The notes under the pieces: model-generated | What the model was told of the DNA's origin: nothing | Database searches by the model: none | The model's input: the letters and a program-made list of their open reading frames with translations, nothing else | Shown here: positions 40,706 through 47,982 of the stretch, piece after piece | Numbering within the stretch: position 1 is the stretch's first letter | Layout: each line of letters begins with the position of its first letter | Origin: Polaribacter porphyrae | GTDB taxonomy: Bacteria > Bacteroidota > Bacteroidia > Flavobacteriales > Flavobacteriaceae | Length of the DNA: 64,000 nucleotides | Reading direction: 5' to 3' | Assembly (NCBI RefSeq): GCF_002954685.1 | Contig: NZ_MSCN01000001.1 | Coordinates: forward strand, 2,374,429 to 2,438,428 | Program-made: the position numbers and the translations under genes

Positions 40706-41551
40706 ATGAAAAAAATATCAATATTCTTATTTTCTATTTTCATATTATCTTCTTGTGTTTCTAAAAAGAAATTTTTAGAACTAGAAGCAAAACAAAGTGA
40801 TACAAAAGACGAATTGCTAAAAGTAGAAACTACTTTACAAAAATGTTTAATAGAAAAAGAAAAACAAACATATAGAGTAGAATCTTTAAATGAGCAGGTT
40901 TCTTCTTTAAAAGAGGACAAGAAAAATGCCTTAAAACAAGTAGAGAATTTAACTGTTTTAAATAAATCGTCTATAGATGGTATTAACAAAACCATAACTC
41001 AATTAGACGAAAAAGATAAATTTATTAATGGTATTAGAAGTGCCATGACTCAAAAAGATTCTTTAAATCTTGCCATTAAATATCACTTAACAAAGAATTT
41101 AACAGATGGTATTAGAGACAAAGATATTGTGGTAAACGTTGAGAAAACTGTGGTTTTTATCTCAATTTCTGATAAATTACTATTTAAAAGTGGTAGCTAC
41201 AATGTAACTGATAAAGCATATACTATTTTAGAAAAAATAGCAAAAGTGATTAATGACCAACCAAAAATGGATGTAATGATAGAAGGGCATACAGATGCTA
41301 CCCCAATTAAAAGAAATTTAATTCAAGATAACTGGGATTTATCTGCTTTAAGAGCAACTTCTATTACAAGAATTTTACAATACAAATATGGTGTTAAACC
41401 ACAAAGATTAATTGCTGCTGGTAGAAGTCAATACATACCTTTAGCACCAAATGATACGAAAGAGAATAAATCTAAAAACAGAAGAACAAAAATTATTATT
41501 ATGCCAAGACTTAACGAATTTTTCGATTTGTTAGAGCAAGATGCTGAATAG
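40706..41551 (+). CDS. OmpA-family peptidoglycan-binding lipoprotein
   Basis: The 281-residue protein has a lipobox (ILSSC), a long coiled coil (~20-105), and a C-terminal OmpA domain. That domain shows IEGHTDATPIKR, WDLSALRAT and GRSQYIPLAPN, the peptidoglycan-binding D and R positions being conserved. It would link the outer membrane to peptidoglycan. It has its own promoter and terminator. Confidence 0.93.
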   Translation: MKKISIFLFSIFILSSCVSKKKFLELEAKQSDTKDELLKVETTLQKCLIEKEKQTYRVESLNEQVSSLKEDKKNALKQVENLTVLNKSSIDGINKTITQLDEKDKFINGIRSAMTQKDSLNLAIKYHLTKNLTDGIRDKDIVVNVEKTVVFISISDKLLFKSGSYNVTDKAYTILEKIAKVINDQPKMDVMIEGHTDATPIKRNLIQDNWDLSALRATSITRILQYKYGVKPQRLIAAGRSQYIPLAPNDTKENKSKNRRTKIIIMPRLNEFFDLLEQDAE

Positions 41552-41572
41552 TTTTTTTTAAAATTATATATT

Positions 41573-41606
41573 AAAGGCTGTCTTTTAACGAGACAGTCTT
41601 TTTTTA
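41573..41606 (+). terminator. Rho-independent terminator
   Basis: An 11-bp stem with one G-T wobble (41573-41583 with 41591-41601), 7-base loop, then a T run, follows the OmpA gene. Confidence 0.85.
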
Positions 41607-41630
41607 TATCTTTAAACAAAAAATTCTGCT

Positions 41631-42176
41631 ATGTTTACTGTAAAGGTTTCTGATGCTATTCTAGAACATTGTAAAAATCAAATAAATGCATATAATTTTG
41701 GAAAAAGATATACTGCAAATGGGTCAAAACAACAACAATTAACTGGTATTATTGGGCAAAGTGTTGTGATGCATCTTTTTAATAAAGGTTTAATTGATGG
41801 AAAATTAGGTTTTGATAATGGAGTTGATATAATGTACAACAACTTAAAAATTGATGTAAAAACCATGGGGAGAACCACAAATGTTCGTTCTAATTACACC
41901 AATAACTTTTTAAAACTCCAAGATTATTTTGAAACTGAAGTTTACATTTTTTGTAGTTATCATAAAACTAAACAAGAACTTACCATTTGTGGTTGGATAG
42001 ATAAAGAAAGGTTTACAAAAAAAAGAAGGTTTTACCCAAAAGGAAGTACCAGAAAACGTTTTGATAATTCTACTTTTATAACTTTTGCAGATTTATATGA
42101 AATTGATAATAATCAACTGAATAATTGTAATTCTATTAAGGATTTGAAAGAGCAACTAAATGTGTTTAAAAAATAA
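41631..42176 (+). CDS. PD-(D/E)XK-like hypothetical protein
   Basis: The 181-residue cytoplasmic protein has the pattern GIIGQSVVMHLF, then GVDIMYNNLKIDVKT. D66, D75 and K77 form a D-x(n)-D-x-K arrangement typical of the PD-(D/E)XK nuclease fold (the usual helix glutamate is Q43 here). A basic stretch (KRRFYPKGSTRKRF) follows. It may be a nuclease or a DNA-binding relic; neighbours do not show a restriction system. Often such proteins are phage or defence-related, but that is inference. Confidence 0.6.
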   Translation: MFTVKVSDAILEHCKNQINAYNFGKRYTANGSKQQQLTGIIGQSVVMHLFNKGLIDGKLGFDNGVDIMYNNLKIDVKTMGRTTNVRSNYTNNFLKLQDYFETEVYIFCSYHKTKQELTICGWIDKERFTKKRRFYPKGSTRKRFDNSTFITFADLYEIDNNQLNNCNSIKDLKEQLNVFKK

Positions 42177-42290
42177 AAAGTGGGTAATTACACTATGTAT
42201 ATAATACTGAAAATCAAATAAAAAGACTGTCTATTTTGGGTAAATTATACTTGACTTTCTCAAAAAAATCAGCTAACTTCGTTTAACTTC

Positions 42291-42320
42291 TGATAAAATG
42301 AGTTAAAACTCATCTTATCA
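42291..42320. repeat. Strong hairpin in intergenic spacer
   Basis: A 14-base arm pairs with a 14-base arm (13 of 14) around AA. It is not followed by a T run, so it is not a standard terminator. Confidence 0.6.
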
Positions 42321-42323
42321 TAA

Positions 42324-42340
42324 TAGTTGTGGTTTATATT
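42324..42340. repeat. Left inverted repeat of the JAMM-like/DUF6705 module
   Basis: This 17-base sequence (core AGTTGTGGTTT) matches the reverse complement of 44543-44559 at 16 of 17 positions. The pair flanks the two genes 42428-43921 and 43931-44542. Confidence 0.6.
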
Positions 42341-42427
42341 CGCCTACTTATTGGCTAAATTGAATGCTCAAAAATTGCAGTTTCCTAATTAGTAAAAATT
42401 GAATAGTAATTATTAAATTTAATCTAT

Positions 42428-43921
42428 ATGAAAAAAAGAAAAATTAACTTTATCAAACTCGGAATCCTTCTCTTTGGAATTTCTTTATTTTTATTTAATT
42501 GTGAGAAAGGGGAACTAAATCAAGTAAATAAGAACACTTCTTTATTAAAAACAGTTTCTAAAAAAGAATCTGCTTCTTTTTTAACTCAAAATAAGACTTT
42601 AGCTAAAGGCTACAATTCTTATTTGACTTATGATATTTCTAAAATAAGTTTTGAAAACATAACAAATTCTGAATCAAAATTAACAGTAATACCTGCTAAA
42701 GTTGAAGGTAGTAGTCTATATAGTAGAATACTTTTATTGAAGATAAATGATACCATTAAAAGTGTTGTTTATAATATGTATCCAAACTTAATTCAAGAAA
42801 CTCCATACTTTTCTGGTCAAGTAACACTAACTAATTTAAACGGAAAAGTAAAAAAAGCATTTAGATATTTAAATGGGGTAATGATGAATGTCTATACTTT
42901 AAAACAAAACAATTTTTACAATAGAAGTACTACTGATGCTTCAGCAGAATGCAGAATGTTTTGTGGACACGATTCTTCTGACCAGTATTGTATTTGTAAT
43001 ACTCAAGAATTAGAAGGGTTCGAAATTACTGCATCTAATAATACAAGTGATTACGTACCTATTGCTATTTTATATGGAGAAGATGATGGAACTTCAGGTA
43101 GTTCAAATACTTGTGAAGTAAACTGCAATGGTTGGGATGATGGTGGTGGAAATAATGATAATTTACAAAATTGTGGAGAAAATGAAGTTTATAACCAAGC
43201 AACTAATAAATGTATTTGTAAAGCAGGGTTTATAAAAAACAGTAGTGGAGATTGTATTAAAGACATCAATTGCGTGAGACTTAAAAGATTAGTTAAAAAC
43301 GATTCAATAGGATCTAACATAGTACCAATGGTTAATCAGTTAAGAAATAAACTTGGGATTGGGAATAAAGAATGGTCTATTGCTTATAAAAACAAATGGA
43401 TAAATGGCACAAGAAAAAACGTACCTGATGAAAACGGAATACAAGAAGGTCCTTCAGATACAAGATCGCACTTTACGTCTGGTAATATTTGGGTAGGTCA
43501 AATGCATACACACCCTCAAGGTACAATTTCTATCTTTTCTTGGTTAGATATTAGAGCACTTAAAACTTTACATACAGATTCTCACGATAATTTTAATGAT
43601 GAAGTTTTTGTAATGTCTGTTACTCCCAACAATTTAACCTATACTATTAGAGTTGACAATATACAAACACTTATTTCTAAAATTCAAAATGATATGGATA
43701 ATGCTAATGGCAATAATGATGATGAAAAAATAAAAAGTATAATGAAAGAAATGACAGAGGATTATAGAAAAAGCAGTAATTTAGAGCAAACCTTTTTAGA
43801 CTTATATGGTAGTTATGGTATTTCGCTGTATAAAACTACAGATGCAAATTTAAATAATTGGAAACAATTAGAATTGGATACAAATGATAACCAAATTGTA
43901 AATGAAACCCCTTGTAATTAA
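42428..43921 (+). CDS. Cysteine-rich lipoprotein with C-terminal JAMM/MPN-like motif
   Basis: The 497-residue protein has a lipobox (LFLFNC25) and an N-terminal beta-rich region. A cysteine-rich stretch with EGF-like spacing follows (~175-285, CRMFCGHDSS to CKAGFIKNSSGDC). The C-terminal domain contains GQMHTHPQGTISIFSWLDI. H360, H362 and D374, with S371, resemble the JAMM metal site HxH-x7-SxxD, with one extra residue. It could be a metal-dependent isopeptidase or peptidase, or only related in fold. It pairs with a DUF6705 gene 9 bp downstream inside an inverted-repeat-bounded module. Confidence 0.65.
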   Translation: MKKRKINFIKLGILLFGISLFLFNCEKGELNQVNKNTSLLKTVSKKESASFLTQNKTLAKGYNSYLTYDISKISFENITNSESKLTVIPAKVEGSSLYSRILLLKINDTIKSVVYNMYPNLIQETPYFSGQVTLTNLNGKVKKAFRYLNGVMMNVYTLKQNNFYNRSTTDASAECRMFCGHDSSDQYCICNTQELEGFEITASNNTSDYVPIAILYGEDDGTSGSSNTCEVNCNGWDDGGGNNDNLQNCGENEVYNQATNKCICKAGFIKNSSGDCIKDINCVRLKRLVKNDSIGSNIVPMVNQLRNKLGIGNKEWSIAYKNKWINGTRKNVPDENGIQEGPSDTRSHFTSGNIWVGQMHTHPQGTISIFSWLDIRALKTLHTDSHDNFNDEVFVMSVTPNNLTYTIRVDNIQTLISKIQNDMDNANGNNDDEKIKSIMKEMTEDYRKSSNLEQTFLDLYGSYGISLYKTTDANLNNWKQLELDTNDNQIVNETPCN

Positions 43922-43930
43922 AAATTAAAA

Positions 43931-44542
43931 ATGATGAAAAAAATAATATTTATAGCAGTATTTATAGTAGCACTATATAATTGTAAAGCTCAAAGCCCTA
44001 TATTAAATATGGAAGATACAAATATTACTAAAAGTAAAGCTCCTAACAACTCCTATTATAAGGACGTTAATAATACTCTAAACACTTTTGAAGGCACTTG
44101 GCTCTATATTAATGGTAATACTTCATTAAAAATAAAATTAGTAAAAAGCATAAAGTTTTTTAATGGTAAATTTTATGAAGACTTATTAAGTGGTGGTTAT
44201 CAATACATTAAAGATGGTGTAGAAAAAATAAATACACTTTCTGATGCTAACGACCCAAGTATTGGACGTAATGCTAGTATTAGAGGAAACAACATATATA
44301 ATAATTGTAAACATTTACCAGTTAATGATTGTGTAGAAGGTGAAAAAAATTTAGACTTGTCCATAAATGATATTCCGCTAAATGGACATATAGGTGATTT
44401 AAGGTTATTTAAAAGAACCATTAATGGACAACAAGTATTAAAAGCAAATATGGTAATGAATTATCTTAGAGAAATTAGCGGAAGAGCTCCAGACCCAACA
44501 TTACCCTGGAGAATAAAAAATTTTGTGCTTATTAAACAATAA
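43931..44542 (+). CDS. DUF6705-like exported protein
   Basis: The 203-residue protein has a signal peptide (IIFIAVFIVALYNCKAQS). A lipocalin-like beta domain follows: FEGTWLYINGNTSLKIKL opens it and RIKNFVLIKQ closes it, as in DUF6705 proteins (assignment from memory). There is a cysteine pair near residues 134 and 141. ATG at 43934 is an alternative start. Function unknown; coupled to the JAMM-like lipoprotein upstream. Confidence 0.7.
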   Translation: MMKKIIFIAVFIVALYNCKAQSPILNMEDTNITKSKAPNNSYYKDVNNTLNTFEGTWLYINGNTSLKIKLVKSIKFFNGKFYEDLLSGGYQYIKDGVEKINTLSDANDPSIGRNASIRGNNIYNNCKHLPVNDCVEGEKNLDLSINDIPLNGHIGDLRLFKRTINGQQVLKANMVMNYLREISGRAPDPTLPWRIKNFVLIKQ

Positions 44543-44684
44543 AATACAAACCACAACTACGTATATAAAAAATAGCAGTTAAGAGTTAGACCTAAAGTGT
44601 AATTCTTTTCTGCTATCTTTATTTATACTTTGAAAAGTAATAGTGTTTTCAACTGCTATCTTCCATATACAAAACCGTTAAACG
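44543..44684. repeat. Dispersed-repeat-like element, including right inverted repeat of the module
   Basis: 44543-44559 is the inverted partner of 42324-42340. The rest holds nested inverted segments (TAGCAGTT near 44570 and AACTGCTA near 44651) and ends in a CCGTTAAACG core. From memory it resembles long intergenic repeats dispersed in many Bacteroidota genomes, with some likeness to attC-type folded sites. There is no gene inside. Confidence 0.45.
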
Positions 44685-44687
44685 AAT

Positions 44688-45053
44688 CTATTCCAAAACT
44701 CTCACAAAATCATCAAAAGCTACATAATAAGGTTGATCTTTAAAAACAGGGTTTTCCACACTTTCTGCATTGGCAATACCAACACCTGCAAACCAAACTT
44801 TAGCATTTTGTTTTTTTGCATGATTTAGAAATGTTTCCATCCAAATAGAATCGTAATCATTGGGGTTTTGTAAATTATTAGTCGCTTTTACCAACACAAA
44901 AATGGTAGGCTCTCCTTTTTTAAACAATACAAATTGCGGATGTCTTTTTAACTGACTATTTATTGCCTGAAATTCATATCCCATTTTGGTAAGCTTCTCT
45001 CCTACTATATTCATTGCCAAATTATGCAACTCTTGTTTTGTTAAAATCTGCAT
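44688..45053 (-). CDS. Conserved flavobacterial hypothetical protein
   Basis: The 121-residue protein (MQILTKQELHNLAMNIVG...) has a compact alpha/beta pattern: KHPQFVLFKK-like strand (RHPQFVLFKKGEP), TIFVLVKATNN, AKVWFAGVGIAN. I recall close homologues in Flavobacteriaceae being labelled Na(+)-translocating NADH-quinone reductase subunit F. It has no FAD, NADH or iron-sulfur motif, so that name is almost certainly wrong. Function unknown; the strand order hints at an endonuclease-like fold. Confidence 0.75.
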   Translation of the reverse strand: MQILTKQELHNLAMNIVGEKLTKMGYEFQAINSQLKRHPQFVLFKKGEPTIFVLVKATNNLQNPNDYDSIWMETFLNHAKKQNAKVWFAGVGIANAESVENPVFKDQPYYVAFDDFVRVLE

Positions 45054-45070
45054 TATTTTTTAATTTTTCT

Positions 45071-45201
45071 TAACTGTCATTTTGAGTATTATCGAAAACA
45101 AAATATATTTTGATCAAAGATAGCTTTGCAGAGCAAAACAATGAATTCGAAAAACCTAAATATTGATTTTAGATTTCTCCACAAGGTCGAAATGACAAAC
45201 T
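45071..45201. repeat. REP/MITE-like imperfect inverted repeat
   Basis: The ends TGTCATTTTGA (45073-45083) and TCGAAATGACA (45187-45197) are inverted with one mismatch. The inner edges (ATTATCGAAAA on the left, TTTCTCCACAAGG on the right) match the dispersed GTCATTTCGA...ACAAGGTCGAAATGAC type of intergenic repeat seen in many Bacteroidota. Adjacent to the helicase 3' end. Confidence 0.55.
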
Positions 45202-45210
45202 GGCTTAATT

Positions 45211-46563
45211 TTATTTTTTCTTATTTCTACGATTATAGTTTTTATCTCCTCTCGTTTTTGGTTTTTTATATTTCTTTGCAATTTCTCTTCTGTAAGAACC
45301 TCCTAAATTTACTTTACTATTCTTTTCACTCTTTTCGTGGAACGCTGGTCCAGGCACATATTCTAAACCAGTTCTGTTTTTAGATTGCTCATTATCTTCT
45401 TTTGGGCGTTCATCTTCAGTTAACAATTTTGAAATTTCAACTTCTTCTGGGATTTCTAAAACAGGAATTTTATAATCCATTAAAATTTCTATTTCATCTT
45501 TAGCTTTTTGCTCTTTTTCTGTGGATAATAAAATGGTTTTACCTGCTTTTTCTGCACGACCAGTTCTACCAATTCTATGCATATAATTTTCAGGAAAATC
45601 TGGTGTATCAAAATTGATAACATGGCTTACATTATCAAAATCTAAACCTCGAGCCATAACATCTGTTGCCAGTAAAATTCGATTTTTACCTTCATCAAAT
45701 TGACGAATAGAACGTATTCTATAGTTTTGTGTTTTGTTAGAATGTATCACACAAATTTCACTAGAAAACGCTTCTTCTAAATGCTTAAACAAGTAATCTG
45801 CAGTTCTTTTAAAAGCAACAAAAATTAATACTTTATAATAGGTTTCTTTGTCTTTTAATAAATGGTGTAGCAAATTCACTTTTGTAAAAAAGTTAGGAAT
45901 ATTGTAAGAAACTTGCTCAATATTATACAAAGGTGTTCCACTAACTGCAATAGAAATTTTCTTCGGATTTTTAAAGTAATCGTAAATCAAGGCATCTACA
46001 TCTTCTGTCATGGTTGCAGAAAACAGAATGTTTTGTCTCCTTTCTGGAATGATGTCAAAAATGTTCATCAACTGAAAACGAAAACCCAAATCTAACATTA
46101 CATCAACTTCATCAATCACTAATTTTTGGATAGATTTTAGCTTTAAAGCATTACTCAAACCTAAATCGTATAAACGACCTGGAGTTGCAACGATGATATC
46201 TTGCCCTTGTAAAATAGCTTGTTTTTGCGTATTGATATTTGTACCTCCATAAACTCCTAAAACTCTTGTATTGATATATTTTGATAGTTTTTCAATTTCA
46301 TCTACAACTTGGATAACCAATTCACGAGTTGGCACCAACACCAAAACTCTTGGATGCTGTTGTTTCGAAAACTTTAAATCGCGTAAAATTGGCATCATAT
46401 ATGCAAAGGTTTTTCCTGTACCTGTTTGCGCAATTCCGACTACATCTTTACCAGATCTAACAACTGAAAATGCTTGTTCTTGAATTGGAGTTGGGTTCTC
46501 AAAGCCCAAATCATCAATCGCATATTGTAGTTGATTCGATAAGTCTAAATCTTTGAAAGTCAT
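45211..46563 (-). CDS. DEAD-box RNA helicase (RhlE-like) with DEVD motif II
   Basis: The 450-residue ATP-dependent RNA helicase has Walker A AQTGTGKT (K51), motif Ia VPTREL, TPGR, motif II D151-E-V-D154 instead of DEAD, SAT (182-184) and motif VI HRIGRTGRA. A basic C-terminal tail (KYKKPKTRGDKNYNRRNKKK) suits RNA binding. It likely acts in ribosome assembly or RNA turnover. A -7 promoter box lies just upstream. The DEVD variant is known in some family members and should still bind Mg-ATP. Confidence 0.93.
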   Translation of the reverse strand: MTFKDLDLSNQLQYAIDDLGFENPTPIQEQAFSVVRSGKDVVGIAQTGTGKTFAYMMPILRDLKFSKQQHPRVLVLVPTRELVIQVVDEIEKLSKYINTRVLGVYGGTNINTQKQAILQGQDIIVATPGRLYDLGLSNALKLKSIQKLVIDEVDVMLDLGFRFQLMNIFDIIPERRQNILFSATMTEDVDALIYDYFKNPKKISIAVSGTPLYNIEQVSYNIPNFFTKVNLLHHLLKDKETYYKVLIFVAFKRTADYLFKHLEEAFSSEICVIHSNKTQNYRIRSIRQFDEGKNRILLATDVMARGLDFDNVSHVINFDTPDFPENYMHRIGRTGRAEKAGKTILLSTEKEQKAKDEIEILMDYKIPVLEIPEEVEISKLLTEDERPKEDNEQSKNRTGLEYVPGPAFHEKSEKNSKVNLGGSYRREIAKKYKKPKTRGDKNYNRRNKKK

Positions 46564-46578
46564 CCTTTACATTTTATA

Positions 46579-46586
46579 CAAAGATA
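46579..46586 (-). promoter_or_regulatory. -7 box of the helicase promoter
   Basis: Read on the minus strand this is TATCTTTG, a perfect TAnnTTTG, 15 bp before the helicase start codon. No -33 TTG was seen at the usual spacing. Confidence 0.55.
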
Positions 46587-46607
46587 CAGTTTATAAAGAT
46601 GTAATCT

Positions 46608-46641
46608 TTTGATTTTATCAGCACTAATATTCTTAATTTTG
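46608..46641 (+). promoter_or_regulatory. Promoter of the TatD gene
   Basis: TTTG (46608-46611), a 22-bp spacer and TAATTTTG (46634-46641) match the Bacteroidota -33/-7 consensus. The site lies upstream of ATG 46666 and inside the longer frame that could start at 46609, so it supports the shorter protein. Confidence 0.6.
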
Positions 46642-46665
46642 TTATTCAATATTCAACTTTTTTTG

Positions 46666-47430
46666 ATGATTACAGATACACACACCCATTTATATTCAGA
46701 ACAATTTGATGAAGACAGAAAAGCGATGATACAACGTGCAAAAGATGCAGGCGTTTCTCGCTTTTTTATTCCTGCTATAGACTCTTCTTATACAGAACAA
46801 ATGTTTTCTTTAGAGAAAGAAAATCCTGAAGATGTTTTTTTGATGATGGGTTTGCATCCAACCTCTGTAAAAGAAAACTACAAAGAGGAATTAGCACACG
46901 TAAAAGAATGGATTGACAAAAGAAGCTTCTACGCAATTGGTGAAATTGGAATCGATTTGTATTGGGATAAAAGTTTTCTCTCTCAACAACAAGAAGCTTT
47001 TAGAACTCAAATAAAATGGGCAAAAGAAAAAAAACTACCAATTGTAATTCATTGTAGAGATGCTTTTGATGAAATCTTTGAAGTTTTAGAAACTGAAAAA
47101 GGAAAAGGTTTGTACGGAATTTTTCACTGTTTTACTGGAACTAAAGAGCAAGCTCAAAAAGCCATTTCTTACAATATGAAATTAGGAATTGGTGGAGTTG
47201 CAACCTTTAAAAATGGGAAAATTGATAAATTCTTAAATGAAATAGACATCAAACACATTGTTTTAGAAACAGATGCACCTTATTTAGCACCAACACCATA
47301 TAGAGGAAAAAGAAATGAGAGCTCTTATATTATCAATGTTGTTGATAAATTAGTAGATATTTATGGTTTAACTTTTGATGAAATTGCTGAAATTACAACT
47401 CAAAATTCTAAAGAAATTTTTGGTATATAA
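46666..47430 (+). CDS. TatD-family metal-dependent DNase/hydrolase
   Basis: The 254-residue protein begins MITDTHTHLYSEQF, with HTH metal ligands, and continues with GEIGIDLYWDKS, IHCRDAFDE, FHCFTGTKEQA and LETDAPYLAP, all TatD landmarks. It would hydrolyse DNA or related phosphoesters, with a role in quality control. A longer frame from TTG 46609 is rejected because it starts in the promoter. Its stop overlaps the next start (TAATG). Confidence 0.95.
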   Translation: MITDTHTHLYSEQFDEDRKAMIQRAKDAGVSRFFIPAIDSSYTEQMFSLEKENPEDVFLMMGLHPTSVKENYKEELAHVKEWIDKRSFYAIGEIGIDLYWDKSFLSQQQEAFRTQIKWAKEKKLPIVIHCRDAFDEIFEVLETEKGKGLYGIFHCFTGTKEQAQKAISYNMKLGIGGVATFKNGKIDKFLNEIDIKHIVLETDAPYLAPTPYRGKRNESSYIINVVDKLVDIYGLTFDEIAEITTQNSKEIFGI

Positions 47431-47924
47431 TGCAAGAAGTACAAACCACATACTACAAAACCCCAATAGGAATAGCAAAAATTGTTGGTGATAAAAATGG
47501 AATTCAATCTGTTTCTGTTTTGGATGATTATTCTGTTGCAGAAGAATTGTTACATCAATCAGTACCATATTGTCTACAAGAATGTGTAGTGCAATTAGAA
47601 GAATATTTTAAAGGGAAAAGAGCTAGTTTTGGTTTAACTGTGAATCCTAAAGGAACAGATTTTCAAAAAAAAGTTTGGAAAAGTCTTTTACAAATTCCTT
47701 ACGGAAAAACAAGAAGCTATTTAGAACAAAGTAAAGCTTTAGGCGATGTAAAAGCGATAAGAGCTGTGGCTTCAGCCAATGGCAAAAATCCTCTTTGGAT
47801 CATAATTCCCTGTCATAGAGTTATTGGTTCTGATGGTTCTCTCACAGGTTATGCAGGTGGAATTTGGCGTAAAAAATGGTTGCTAAATCATGAGAATCCT
47901 GCAAAACAACAATCTCTTTTTTAA
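47430..47924 (+). CDS. ogt: Methylated-DNA--protein-cysteine methyltransferase
   Basis: The 164-residue DNA repair protein removes O6-alkyl groups from guanine. The acceptor is C128 in IIPCHRVIG; the DNA-binding helix has IPYGKTRSYLEQ, RAVASANGKNPL and the final GGIWRKKWLLNHE. The 5' end overlaps the TatD stop by one base, so the two are coupled. Confidence 0.95.
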   Translation: MQEVQTTYYKTPIGIAKIVGDKNGIQSVSVLDDYSVAEELLHQSVPYCLQECVVQLEEYFKGKRASFGLTVNPKGTDFQKKVWKSLLQIPYGKTRSYLEQSKALGDVKAIRAVASANGKNPLWIIIPCHRVIGSDGSLTGYAGGIWRKKWLLNHENPAKQQSLF

Positions 47925-47982
47925 TTTCAGCTTTTTTAAAACATAAAAAACATATTTTTACGTTAAGAACGTTTTGTTTTAT

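Noticed and set aside
44688-45053. Naming this gene NqrF
   Set aside because: It lacks FAD, NAD and iron-sulfur motifs and is far too short.
45126-45383. Plus-strand frame of 85 codons over the helicase 3' end
   Set aside because: It runs through the dispersed repeat and antisense to the helicase basic tail; no homology visible.
46609-46665. 57-bp upstream extension of the TatD frame from TTG
   Set aside because: It spans the promoter, and the family N-terminus (ITDTHTH) starts at 46666.
47974-47982. Longer start for the large barrel protein
   Set aside because: ATG 47983 begins directly at the signal peptide; three added residues are not informative.
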